This document shows positions 1-9,018 of a stretch of DNA of 64,000 bases, piece by piece; positions within the stretch are counted from its first letter, which is position 1, and every line of letters starts with the position of its first letter. The stretch lies in contig CAWBRW010000029.1 of the NCBI GenBank assembly GCA_963791235.1, forward strand, positions 434,001 through 498,000, given 5' to 3'. The notes below the pieces were generated by a model. It did not search any database and was not told the origin of the DNA. It saw only the letters and a program-made list of their open reading frames with translations. The stretch is from JALORV01 sp963791235. GTDB lineage: Bacteria > Pseudomonadota > Gammaproteobacteria > Burkholderiales > Burkholderiaceae_F. The position numbers and the translations under genes were made by a program.

Positions 1-36
1 GAAATCGACTAGAACCCGCGGGGCAAAGGGAAACGC

Positions 37-954
<918 letters not shown>

Positions 955-978
955 TCACACACTCCTTTCGATTAAATC

Positions 979-1005
979 CTAGCACTCTCTACTGCCGAGT
1001 GCTAA
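979..1005 (-). promoter_or_regulatory. CIRCE-type operator (probable HrcA site) upstream of rpoH
   Basis: CTAGCACTC, nine bases, then GAGTGCTAA. This matches the CIRCE consensus TTAGCACTC-N9-GAGTGCTAA at 17 of 18 arm positions with exact spacing. It lies 25 bases upstream of the rpoH start and overlaps the expected transcription start of the promoter at 1009-1038. That placement suits repression by HrcA. The match is direct; HrcA binding is inferred, and no hrcA gene is in the window. Confidence 0.85.
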
Positions 1006-1008
1006 CGA

Positions 1009-1038
1009 TTTAGAAGGGAGCTTATGGCAAAAGTTCAA
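1009..1038 (-). promoter_or_regulatory. Probable sigma70-type promoter of rpoH
   Basis: Read on the minus strand: TTGAAC (1033-1038), an 18-base spacer, then TCTAAA (1009-1014). Transcription would start near 1002, inside the CIRCE palindrome. Each box is four or five of six to consensus. The call rests on spacing and position and was not tested. Confidence 0.5.
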
Positions 1039-1101
1039 CCCCGACTGATTCACTCGGGATGTTGAACCGCAACGCTTCTTTGGGCTGTGAGCGCACACTC
1101 A

Positions 1102-1995
1102 CTACGGGTGGCATCGCTTCATCTGGACCCAGGCCCCAATCGCGCCGACAGCACCGCCGAGCAGGGTGGCCCCCAGAACCAGCGCGAGCGGGAACCAGGG
1201 TGGCACGCCGGCAGTGCTGAGCACTGACGCAAGCGCACCCGCACGGCGTCCGAGAAGTTCAAGCGTGATCCAGGCGATTCCGATGGCAAGGGCTGCGCCG
1301 GTAGCCAGAGTCAGTGCGCCGACGTAGGCGTAAGGCCGCCTCACGAATCGCGGGCGGGCGCCAACCAGTTGAAGCAGCCGGATCTCGTCCGGGCGCAACT
1401 GGAGGGTCATCTGGGCGGCCCCGAGCAGGGCCGTGACAATGAGCAGTGCGACAAGGACTATCAGGCCAACGGCCACGGCCAGCCCCGCCTGTCGCAGGGC
1501 CGAGAGCCGCCGATACCATCCAATCTCGGACTGCACCGCATCGACTCCGGACCATTGGCGTATATCCACGGCGGCCCGGTCGATCGCTGCCGGGTCCACA
1601 GTGAAGGTGAATCGTGCCACCAGGGTATCGGGCAGCGGGTTGGAGCGAGTCTCAGCCGCGCCCGCTGCCAGTCCGGATCGCTTGCTTAACTCGGCGAAGG
1701 CCTGGTCGCGTGGAATCAGGCGGACATCGGTCACGTCCGACGCGGCGGTGAGGCGGGCGCGCAGCGCTTCCACCTCGCGCGGCGCGGTTCCGATCTTCAC
1801 GAAGACGCTGATCTCAGGCCCCACCTTGGCGGCCTTCCATGCGGGCAAGGCGGCGAGCGCCAGTGCGGCTACCAGCAAGGGCAACGCGAGCGCGGCACCC
1901 GCGATGACGACCGAAAGGTAAAAGCGCCCTGGCTGCTGCGCAATCACTCGCAGCGCTTGGCGGAGCGCATAAAGCCGGTCGGAGACCGCGCTCAT
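1102..1995 (-). CDS. ftsX: Cell division ABC transporter-like permease FtsX
   Basis: FtsX is the membrane partner of FtsE. The complex sits at the division septum and activates periplasmic peptidoglycan hydrolases. The 297-residue product has the expected plan: a short cytoplasmic N terminus, one transmembrane segment (FYLSVVIAGAALALPLLVAAL), a periplasmic domain of roughly 110 residues, then three C-terminal membrane segments. The reading frame is open about 60 bases further upstream, but MSAVSDRLYAL is preferred: its ATG overlaps the ftsE stop as ATGA, the usual ftsEX coupling. No ftsY lies directly beside this pair; ftsY is at 6.8 kb. Confidence 0.93.
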   Translation of the reverse strand: MSAVSDRLYALRQALRVIAQQPGRFYLSVVIAGAALALPLLVAALALAALPAWKAAKVGPEISVFVKIGTAPREVEALRARLTAASDVTDVRLIPRDQAFAELSKRSGLAAGAAETRSNPLPDTLVARFTFTVDPAAIDRAAVDIRQWSGVDAVQSEIGWYRRLSALRQAGLAVAVGLIVLVALLIVTALLGAAQMTLQLRPDEIRLLQLVGARPRFVRRPYAYVGALTLATGAALAIGIAWITLELLGRRAGALASVLSTAGVPPWFPLALVLGATLLGGAVGAIGAWVQMKRCHP

Positions 1996-2669
1996 CCGGT
2001 GGCCCCCTCTGCGAGTCCGATGATGCGTGCGCGCGCCGGCAGCGTGGGGAGGCACTGTGCTGCGAGCATCACGGTCACGCCGGCGCCAACGAACTGCTCC
2101 AGCAATTTGATGACCGATTCAGCACTGGCATCGTCGAGGTGTGTCAGTGGTTCGTCCACAAGCAGCAGTGCCGGCCGGTTCACCAGCGCGCGTGCGATTG
2201 CGACACGCTGCCGCACGCTACCCGACAGCCGTGCCGGAAGCGTGCCGGGATCGACGTCATCCAGACCTACACGATGAAGCGCGGTGGCTGCGCGGGACCT
2301 GGCCTCGCCTCGCGAAAGGCCTGCTGCAGCGACCGGCAGCGCAACGTTCTCCAGCACGCTGCGATCATCGAGCAGCGTCACTTCCTGCGGCACGATTCCG
2401 ATCGAGCGGCGCAGGTGCGGCAGCGCACGTCGCCTGATCTCAGCCAATGGCTCGCCGGCGACGATGATCGTCCCGGACGTCGGGCGCTCGAGCGCGGCAA
2501 TGAGCCGGATCACGGTCGTCTTTCCGGTGCCTGCCGGACCGGTCAACACGACGAAATCGTTGCGCGCGATGACGAAGCTCAGCTGCTCGAGGACCGCCCT
2601 GTCACCATAGCGCTTGGTGACACGATCGAAGACGATCAACGGCGGCAACGGTCCGATTGCAGTGTTCAT
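1992..2669 (-). CDS. ftsE: Cell division ATP-binding protein FtsE
   Basis: FtsE is the ATPase of the FtsEX complex. The 225-residue ABC domain has Walker A GPAGTGKTT, Walker B ALLLVDEPLTHLDD, and a Q-loop region IVPQEVTLLDDRSV. The ABC signature is odd: LSGSVRQRVAIARA replaces the usual LSGGE(Q)QRVAIARA, losing the second glycine and the acidic residue. Walker A also has a threonine instead of the usual GKS. It overlaps ftsX by four bases and is divergent from ppk1. The assignment rests on the ftsX partner and domain order; a degenerate catalytic signature is a genuine peculiarity. Confidence 0.9.
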   Translation of the reverse strand: MNTAIGPLPPLIVFDRVTKRYGDRAVLEQLSFVIARNDFVVLTGPAGTGKTTVIRLIAALERPTSGTIIVAGEPLAEIRRRALPHLRRSIGIVPQEVTLLDDRSVLENVALPVAAAGLSRGEARSRAATALHRVGLDDVDPGTLPARLSGSVRQRVAIARALVNRPALLLVDEPLTHLDDASAESVIKLLEQFVGAGVTVMLAAQCLPTLPARARIIGLAEGATG

Positions 2670-2774
2670 CAGCGCAGGCCATGCGAATGGCGCCGCTTAG
2701 AATGGGTTGAGCCACGGCGTCATGACCCTCCGACCGATTGTACGGTCGTCATCGGCGCGTCATCGTCATCGACT

Positions 2775-4883
2775 ATGGTCCGACGCAAGAAGCACAAGCC
2801 CGATCGATTGAAACCGCCATCGCCAGCCGGTCTCGAGCTCTATCTGAACCGGGAACTGTCCCTGCTCGCGTTCAACGAACGCGTGCTGGCGATGGCCACT
2901 CGCGCCTCGGTGCCATTGGCGGAGCGCCTCCGCTATGTCTGCATCGTCTCGTCGAACCTCGACGAATTCTTCGAGGTCCGGATCACCGACCTGAGCGAGG
3001 AGATTCGCGAGACGCGCGGCGCGTCACCGCTCGCCTCGACGTACGCAAGCATCCTGGAGCGGGCTCATCGACTCGTTGAGGCGCAGTACGTGCTGTTCAA
3101 CCAGACCATCATGCCGGCGCTCGAACGCCGCGGCATCGTCGTGCTGAACAACACGCAGCGCAACGAAACCCAACGGGCCTGGGTGCGCGAGTACTTCATG
3201 CGTGAGGTGCGGCCACTGCTGTCGCCGATCGGGCTCGATCCGTCGCATCCGTTTCCACAGGTGCTGAACAAGTCCCTCAACTTCATCCTTCAGCTCGAGG
3301 GCAAGGACGCGTTTGGCCGCCCCTCGGCGATTGCGATCTTCAAGGTCCCGCGGGTGCTGCCGCGCGTGATCCCGTTGCCGCCATGGCTGGCGCCGGGCAA
3401 GCAGGCGTTCGTGCTGCTGTCGTCGGTGATCCGCTCGCATCTGCAGGACGTGTTTCCCGGCCGGGAGATCGGCGGCTTCTCGCAGTTCCGCGTGACGCGC
3501 GACTCCGATCTCAGTGTCGACGAGCGCGAAGTCCATAACCTGCGCCAGGCGCTGCGCATGGAACTGACACAGCGGCATTTCGGCAACGCCGTACGGCTCG
3601 AGGTGCTGGCCACCTGCCCTCCGCACTTGCAGACGCTGCTGCAGGAACAGTTCCAGTTGCAGCAGCAGGCGGTGTTCCGCGTCGAGGGTCCGGTGAACCT
3701 CGTGCGCCTGAACCAGCTTGTCGATCACCTGACCACTCCGGCTTTGCGCTGGACGCCGTTCGTGCCCGCCTGGCCGACCAAACTCACGGCCGGGGCCGAC
3801 ATGTTCGAAGCGATGAGACGCAGCGACATCCTGCTGCATCACCCGTTCGAGAGCTTCGAGCCGGTCATCGAGTTTCTGCGTCAGTCCGCTACGGATCCGA
3901 AGGTCGTGGCGATCCGCATGACGCTGTACCGGACCGGTATCAGTTCGATCCTCGTCGACATCCTCGAGGACGCGGCGCGACGCGGCAAGGAAGTCACGGT
4001 GATTGTCGAACTGCAGGCGAGGTTCGACGAGGAAGTGAACATCAACCTCGCCGAGCGGCTCGAGGCAGTCGGCGTGCAGGTTGTCTACGGCATGGTCGGA
4101 CTGAAGATCCACGGCAAGCTCACGCTGGTCCTGCGCCGCGAGGACGTACGCGGCAAGCAGCGGCTGGTTCCTTATGCACACCTGGGTACCGGCAATTACC
4201 ACCCGACCACGACGAAGCTCTACACGGACTTCGGGATGCTGACGGCCAATGCCGACCTCTGCGAGGATGTCGAAAAGGTGTTCATGCACCTGACGAGCCT
4301 CACGAAGGTCGAGCGGCTGAAGCAACTGTGGCTGGCGCCGTTCACCCTGCACCGCAATCTGCTGGCCGCGCTGACGACCGAAGTTGGATTCGCAAAGGCC
4401 GGCAAGCCGGCGCGTGTCATCGCGAAGATGAATGCACTGACGGACGAGGCAACGATCCAGGCCCTGTATGCCGCCTCGCAGGCCGGCGTGAAGATCGATC
4501 TCATCGTGCGCGGCGCCTGCGCGTTGCGTCCGGGGGTGAAGGGGCTTTCCGAAACGATCCGCGTGAAATCCATCGTCGGCCGCTTCCTCGAGCACCATCG
4601 CATCTATTACTTCCGCAATGGCGGCAAGCCTCGCGTCTACCTCTCGAGTGCAGACTGGATGGGGCGCAACCTGTTCCGGCGCATCGAAGTGGCTTGGCCG
4701 GTGCTCGAGCCGAAGCTGGCCCGCCGCGTCATCGATGAAGGCTTGAAGCCGTACCTTGAAGACGGCCGGGACGCGTGGGTGCTGCTACCCGATGGTGACT
4801 ACCGTCCGCCGCGACGCGGCACGGGGGCTGCGTCGGCGCAGCAGGCACTGTTGTCAAAGCTTGCGGCAGAAATCGGGATCTGA
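2775..4883 (+). CDS. ppk1: Polyphosphate kinase 1
   Basis: PPK1 reversibly polymerises the gamma-phosphate of ATP into inorganic polyphosphate. The 702-residue protein shows the N domain (ELYLNRELSLLAFNERVLAMA), the head domain, and two phospholipase-D-like catalytic domains. The autophosphorylation-site histidine is in KIHGKLTLVLRR, and a second catalytic histidine is in EHHRIYYFRNGG, followed by SSADWMGRNLFRR. The frame stays open far upstream, but the homologous region begins just after ATG 2775 (MVRRKKHKPDRLKPP), giving normal PPK1 length (about 690-710). The stop overlaps the start of a SixA-like phosphatase gene, and ppx lies just beyond. Confidence 0.97.
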   Translation: MVRRKKHKPDRLKPPSPAGLELYLNRELSLLAFNERVLAMATRASVPLAERLRYVCIVSSNLDEFFEVRITDLSEEIRETRGASPLASTYASILERAHRLVEAQYVLFNQTIMPALERRGIVVLNNTQRNETQRAWVREYFMREVRPLLSPIGLDPSHPFPQVLNKSLNFILQLEGKDAFGRPSAIAIFKVPRVLPRVIPLPPWLAPGKQAFVLLSSVIRSHLQDVFPGREIGGFSQFRVTRDSDLSVDEREVHNLRQALRMELTQRHFGNAVRLEVLATCPPHLQTLLQEQFQLQQQAVFRVEGPVNLVRLNQLVDHLTTPALRWTPFVPAWPTKLTAGADMFEAMRRSDILLHHPFESFEPVIEFLRQSATDPKVVAIRMTLYRTGISSILVDILEDAARRGKEVTVIVELQARFDEEVNINLAERLEAVGVQVVYGMVGLKIHGKLTLVLRREDVRGKQRLVPYAHLGTGNYHPTTTKLYTDFGMLTANADLCEDVEKVFMHLTSLTKVERLKQLWLAPFTLHRNLLAALTTEVGFAKAGKPARVIAKMNALTDEATIQALYAASQAGVKIDLIVRGACALRPGVKGLSETIRVKSIVGRFLEHHRIYYFRNGGKPRVYLSSADWMGRNLFRRIEVAWPVLEPKLARRVIDEGLKPYLEDGRDAWVLLPDGDYRPPRRGTGAASAQQALLSKLAAEIGI

Positions 4884-5350
4884 TGATGGAACTCATCCTG
4901 TGGCGGCACGCCGAAGCCGAGATCGGCGAACCTGATCTCGGCCGCAGGCTTACGGGGCGTGGCGAGAAGCAGGCCCGGCGCGTCGCCGAGTGGCTGCACG
5001 CGCAGTTGCCCGACAGCGCGCGCATTCTCGTCAGCCCGGCGACACGGGCCGAGCAGACGGCGCGCGCGCTGGGTGAAATCTCTCACCGCAAGCTGCGAAC
5101 CGTCGACGAGATCGCTCCTGGCGCGGACGTGCGCGACGTGCTGCGTGCAGCGGAGTGGCCACACGCCAAGGTACCGGTCGTCGTCGTCGGCCACCAGCCG
5201 ACACTGGGCCACGTGGCGAGCTTCCTGCTGGCAGGTGAAGCGCAGGACTGGTCAGTGAAGAAGGCCGGCGTGTGGTGGATCAGTTCACGCGAACGCGACG
5301 GAGCCGAGCAGACCGTCCTGCGTGCGGTGATCAGCGCGGAGCTGCTCTAG
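4883..5350 (+). CDS. sixA: SixA-type phosphohistidine phosphatase (histidine phosphatase superfamily)
   Basis: This 155-residue protein has the histidine-phosphatase signature at its N terminus (LILWRHAEAE, the RHG-type motif) and the second catalytic histidine in VVVGHQPTLG. It also has the compact SixA length. Family members remove phosphate from protein histidines, for example in HPt domains or the Ntr-type PTS. The start codon overlaps the ppk1 stop (TGATG), so the two are translationally coupled; a second ATG at 4886 is also possible. The 3' end overlaps the end of the convergent ppx by four bases. The substrate here is unknown. The coupling to ppk1 and the presence of ptsN and hprK in the window are the only hints. 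Confidence 0.85.
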   Translation: MMELILWRHAEAEIGEPDLGRRLTGRGEKQARRVAEWLHAQLPDSARILVSPATRAEQTARALGEISHRKLRTVDEIAPGADVRDVLRAAEWPHAKVPVVVVGHQPTLGHVASFLLAGEAQDWSVKKAGVWWISSRERDGAEQTVLRAVISAELL

Positions 5351-6816
5351 GCGGGCTGCAGCGCCCGCACATTGAAGGCCATGCCGACGCGCGCCCAGTG
5401 CGCGGCTTCTTCCTCCAGCAGGTACTGGGTCAGCGGATGGCGGGTGAGCCATTCACCGTCGAGAGCGAGCTCGATCGAGCGTCCGAATTTCATCGCCAGT
5501 CGCGGCAGCGCGGTGTTGCGGCGTGCGTGATTCAGGATCACGGCCAGGCGCAGCACCAGAACCTTGCCCAGGCGCTCGCGATCCTCGAGCACTTCGTGGA
5601 TTTTGCGCAGGTTGCCACGCTGGCCGAGCACCAGCAAGGCGATGTGTTCCTGATCCGACGTTGAAAAGCCCGCCATGTCCGCGTGCTGCACGAGATAGGA
5701 CGAGTGCTTGTGATAGTCGCTGTGCGAAATGGCAAAACCCACTTCGTGCAGCAGCGCGGCCCAGCCCAACCGTTTGCTCATTTCCTCGCGCGCTGCCGGA
5801 ACAAGTTCTTTGGAGAGCCGCAATGCCGTGGCTGCAACACGCTGCGCCTGGGCACGGTCGACGCTGAACTGGTCAAGCATCCGCTCGACCGTCGAATCCC
5901 GCAGATCATGTTGTTCGCGCCGTCCGAGCAGGTCATAAAGCACGCCGACGCGCAGCGCACCCCGCGCGGGCCGCATTTCATCGACGCCCAGTGTTTCGAA
6001 GACGGCTGAAAGCACGGCCACGCCGCCGGCGAGCACTTCCTGGCGATCGGGTTTCAGACCGGCCAGCTTGATGCGCCGGATCTCGCCAGCGTCCAGCAGA
6101 ACATGGCGCAGCTTCAGCAGGCCTTCGCCGTTGATCGCCCCGTCCGACCAGCCTTGCGCGCGGAAGATTTCCGATACCGCGCCCACCGTACCGCTCGACC
6201 CGAACGCCTCCTCCCACTGCGCGCGCGAGAACCCGGCAATCGCCTCCTCGAACTCCGCCGCCGCGGCCACCTGCGCTTTCTTCAGCGAGGCACGGTCGAT
6301 GCGCCCGTCCTTGAAGAACCGCAGCGACGTATTGACGCAGCCGACCTTGAACGATTCGGCCTTGTCTGCGGTGAATCCGCGGCCGACGATGATCTCGGTG
6401 GAAGCCCCGCCGATGTCCACCACCAGGCGGCGCAGGTTCGAGGGCGGCAGTGTGTGCATGCAGCCCTCGAACACCAGCCGCGCCTCTTCCCGGCCTGAAA
6501 TGACTTCGATCGGATAGCCGAGCGTGTTCTGCGCTTCCATGAGGAAGTCATTGACGTTGCGGGCGAGGCGCAGTGTCTGCGTGCCCACCGCACGGACCTG
6601 TTCGATCGGCATGCCGCGCAGCCGCTCGTTCATGCGGGCCAGAGTCTCGAGCGCGGTCTCGATCGATTTCTTCGACAGCTTGTTGGTCTCGTCGAGACCG
6701 GCGGCGAGGCGCACCGTTTCCTTCCAGTAGCCCTCGCGCACGATGTGGGAGCCTTCGACACGGCCGATCTCGAGCCGGAAACTGTTCGAGCCGAGGTCGA
6801 CGGCGGCAAGATTCAT
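5347..6816 (-). CDS. ppx: Exopolyphosphatase (Ppx/GppA family)
   Basis: Ppx removes terminal phosphate from polyphosphate; related GppA enzymes also hydrolyse pppGpp. The 489-residue protein starts with an ASKHA-fold phosphate loop (VDLGSNSFRLEIGRV). A second phosphate-binding segment is VDIGGASTEIIVGRG, and GSSGTVGAVSEI follows. A C-terminal HD-like helical domain is present (LHEVGFAISHSDYHKHS). Its ATG overlaps the ftsY stop (ATGA). It faces ppk1-sixA, so polyphosphate synthesis and breakdown genes end at a shared 4-base overlap. The length matches full-length Ppx (about 490-510). Confidence 0.93.
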   Translation of the reverse strand: MNLAAVDLGSNSFRLEIGRVEGSHIVREGYWKETVRLAAGLDETNKLSKKSIETALETLARMNERLRGMPIEQVRAVGTQTLRLARNVNDFLMEAQNTLGYPIEVISGREEARLVFEGCMHTLPPSNLRRLVVDIGGASTEIIVGRGFTADKAESFKVGCVNTSLRFFKDGRIDRASLKKAQVAAAAEFEEAIAGFSRAQWEEAFGSSGTVGAVSEIFRAQGWSDGAINGEGLLKLRHVLLDAGEIRRIKLAGLKPDRQEVLAGGVAVLSAVFETLGVDEMRPARGALRVGVLYDLLGRREQHDLRDSTVERMLDQFSVDRAQAQRVAATALRLSKELVPAAREEMSKRLGWAALLHEVGFAISHSDYHKHSSYLVQHADMAGFSTSDQEHIALLVLGQRGNLRKIHEVLEDRERLGKVLVLRLAVILNHARRNTALPRLAMKFGRSIELALDGEWLTRHPLTQYLLEEEAAHWARVGMAFNVRALQPA

Positions 6817-7763
6817 TGCGCGGCTCCCGCGCCGACGAGCGCGTCGGCGAATTCGACAGCGGAAAATGGCTGCAGGTCGTCGATGCCCTCGCCGACGCCG
6901 ATGAAGAGGATCGGCAGCGGCCGGTCACCGCGGGCAGCGGCGATGGCGGCCAGCACGCCGCCCTTGGCGGTTCCGTCGAGCTTGGTCACGACCAGGCCCG
7001 TCAGGCCGACCGCGGCATCGAAGGCCTGCACCTGAGCCAGCGCGTTCTGCCCGGTCGTGCCATCGACGATCAGCACGATTTCGTGCGGCGCGCCCGGCAT
7101 TGCCTTGTCCTGGGCGCGTTTCACGCGTTTCAGCTCCTCCATCAGATGCGCCTGCGTTGGCAGGCGACCCGCGGTGTCGGCAATCAGCACATCGACTCCG
7201 CGTGCTTTCGCAGCGGCGACGGCATCGAACACCACGGCGGCCGGATCTCCACCGCTTTGCGAGATGACCTCGACGTTGTTGCGCGCCCCCCAGATGGCGA
7301 GCTGCTCTCGAGCGGCGGCACGAAAGGTGTCGCCGGCAGCGAGCAGCACCGAGCGGTTCTGCCCGGCGAACCACTTGGCCAGCTTGCCGATGGACGTCGT
7401 CTTGCCCGAACCATTGACACCGCAGACCATGACGACGAATGGCTTGACACGAGAGACATCGAACCGACCCTCGGCCGGAGCAAGCCGGCGTGCCAGTTCA
7501 TCACGCAACGCCAGTCTCACTTCGTCCTGCGTCTTCAGTCCCTTGAGCTTGATTTGTGCACGCAGCGCCTCCACGAGGTCGGCCGACACGGAGACACCGA
7601 CGTCTGCCGTGATCAGCGCCATCTCCAGTTCCTCGAGGAACGCGTCGTCGACAACGCCGCCGGAAAACAGGCCGACGATGTTGACGCGTGTCTTTGTAAG
7701 ACCCCGCTTGAGCTTTGCAAGCCAGCCGCCCTTGGCACTGTCGACGTTGGCGGGGCTTATCAT
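6813..7763 (-). CDS. ftsY: Signal recognition particle receptor FtsY
   Basis: FtsY docks SRP-ribosome complexes at the inner membrane. The NG domain is complete: helical N domain (KLKRGLTKTRVNIVGLF), P-loop GVNGSGKTTSIGKLAKW, the DTAGRLPTQ motif and TKLDGTAKGG. The start is placed at ATG 7763 (MISPANVDSAKGG), which lies close to the N domain; the open frame extends 41 codons further without homology. The resulting 316-residue protein lacks the long acidic A domain of the E. coli form, as in many betaproteobacteria. It overlaps ppx downstream and is divergent from rsmD. Confidence 0.94.
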   Translation of the reverse strand: MISPANVDSAKGGWLAKLKRGLTKTRVNIVGLFSGGVVDDAFLEELEMALITADVGVSVSADLVEALRAQIKLKGLKTQDEVRLALRDELARRLAPAEGRFDVSRVKPFVVMVCGVNGSGKTTSIGKLAKWFAGQNRSVLLAAGDTFRAAAREQLAIWGARNNVEVISQSGGDPAAVVFDAVAAAKARGVDVLIADTAGRLPTQAHLMEELKRVKRAQDKAMPGAPHEIVLIVDGTTGQNALAQVQAFDAAVGLTGLVVTKLDGTAKGGVLAAIAAARGDRPLPILFIGVGEGIDDLQPFSAVEFADALVGAGAAQ

Positions 7764-7868
7764 CGTGCGATGCGGGGAAAGCGAACGGGGCGCGCTGCGG
7801 AGGAAGAGACACGCGGGCGCCATCACCCGATGTCTCGATCGAGTGTAACAAAGCAACATCGCGCTCCG

Positions 7869-8462
7869 ATGACTGCCCGCAAGCACGGGCCGACTCCTCC
7901 GCGGCAGGTTCGCATCATTGGCGGTCGCTGGAAGCGCACGCCGCTGCCGGTCGTCGATCTGCCCGGCCTACGCCCCACACCGGATCGTGTGCGCGAGACG
8001 CTGTTCAACTGGCTCGCGCATCTGCGGCCCAATACGGCGTCGCTTTCCGGCCTGGACCTTTTCGCCGGGACCGGCGCGCTGGGTTACGAACTGGCGTCGC
8101 GCGGCGCACGTTCGGTGACGCTCGTCGAGTCCAATGCGCAGGCCCTGGAGGCCCTGGAGGCGACCCGCGCGCGCCTCGATGCGCGCGAGGTCGAGATCGT
8201 TGCCGGTGACGCGTTCACGGTGGCCGCGCGCCTGCCCGCCGCTGCATTCGACATCGTGTTCCTCGACCCCCCGTTCGACGGCGCATTGCAGGCGCCCGCG
8301 CTCGTCGCGGCACGGCGCCTGCTGGCACCGGAAGGCCTGATCTACCTTGAGGCGCCGGCGCCGGTCTCTGCGGAGCAGCTCGATGACGCGCGACTCGGCC
8401 TGGTGCGGACCGGGCGCGCCGGGAAAGTCGCGTTCCATCTGTTGCGAACTGCGCGTGCATAA
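7869..8462 (+). CDS. rsmD: 16S rRNA (guanine966-N2)-methyltransferase RsmD
   Basis: RsmD methylates G966 of 16S rRNA in the 30S subunit. The 197-residue protein has an N-terminal VRIIGGRWKRTPLPV, then RPTPDRVRETLFNWL, the SAM-binding motif LDLFAGTGALGYELASRGA and the catalytic FLDPPF motif. The frame is open a long way upstream over ftsY, so the start must be local: ATG 7869 (MTARKHGP) is chosen, with ATG 7830 a reasonable alternative. The ftsY/rsmD divergence followed by coaD is a common proteobacterial arrangement. Confidence 0.93.
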   Translation: MTARKHGPTPPRQVRIIGGRWKRTPLPVVDLPGLRPTPDRVRETLFNWLAHLRPNTASLSGLDLFAGTGALGYELASRGARSVTLVESNAQALEALEATRARLDAREVEIVAGDAFTVAARLPAAAFDIVFLDPPFDGALQAPALVAARRLLAPEGLIYLEAPAPVSAEQLDDARLGLVRTGRAGKVAFHLLRTARA

Positions 8463-8507
8463 TCGCCTGCGCCAAGACTGCTTCATGAGGCGCTGAGGAG
8501 AGCCGAC

Positions 8508-9005
8508 ATGGTGATCGCCGTCTATCCTGGTACGTTCGATCCGCTCACGCGCGGCCACGAGGACCTGGTGCGACGCGCCGCCGGCCTTTTTTCCAAGCTC
8601 GTCGTCGGTGTCGCCGACAGCCGGAACAAGAAGCCGTTCTTCGTCCTCGACGAGCGCATCGCGATCGCCCGCGAGGTGCTGTCCCACTACCCCAATGTCG
8701 AAGTGGCCGGTTTCCGCGGGCTGCTCAAGGACTTCGTGCGCGATCAGAACGCGCGTGTGATCGTCCGTGGCCTGCGTGCAGTGTCCGACTTCGAGTACGA
8801 GTTCCAGATGGCCGGCATGAACCGCTATCTGCTGCCGGATGTGGAGACGATGTTCCTGACACCGTCGGACCAGTACCAGTTCATCTCCGGCACGATCGTG
8901 CGTGAGATCGCCCAGCTCGGCGGGGACGTCAGCAAGTTCGTCTTCCCGTCCGTCGAGAAGTGGCTGAAGGCGAAGATCCAGCAGATGGGCGGCACCACGG
9001 AATGA
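8508..9005 (+). CDS. coaD: Phosphopantetheine adenylyltransferase
   Basis: CoaD transfers AMP from ATP to 4'-phosphopantetheine, the fourth step of coenzyme A synthesis. The 165-residue nucleotidyltransferase shows YPGTFDPLTRGHEDL (T/HxGH-type ATP-binding motif), RGLRAVSDFEYEFQMAGMN, and ISGTIVREIAQLGGDVS near the C terminus. Length and motifs match the family closely. It lies 45 bases after rsmD on the same strand, preceded by GAGGAGA as a ribosome-binding site. Confidence 0.97.
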   Translation: MVIAVYPGTFDPLTRGHEDLVRRAAGLFSKLVVGVADSRNKKPFFVLDERIAIAREVLSHYPNVEVAGFRGLLKDFVRDQNARVIVRGLRAVSDFEYEFQMAGMNRYLLPDVETMFLTPSDQYQFISGTIVREIAQLGGDVSKFVFPSVEKWLKAKIQQMGGTTE

Positions 9006-9018
9006 CGCACATCGCGGC

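Noticed and set aside
2139..2774. 212-codon N-terminal extension of ppk1
   Set aside because: It overlaps ftsE on the opposite strand and has no PPK homology; PPK1 length is normal from 2775.
3024..4598. 524-codon minus-strand frame opposite ppk1
   Set aside because: Composition is typical of a reversed G+C-rich frame (rich in Arg, Gln, His, Leu), and ppk1 is unmistakable on the other strand.
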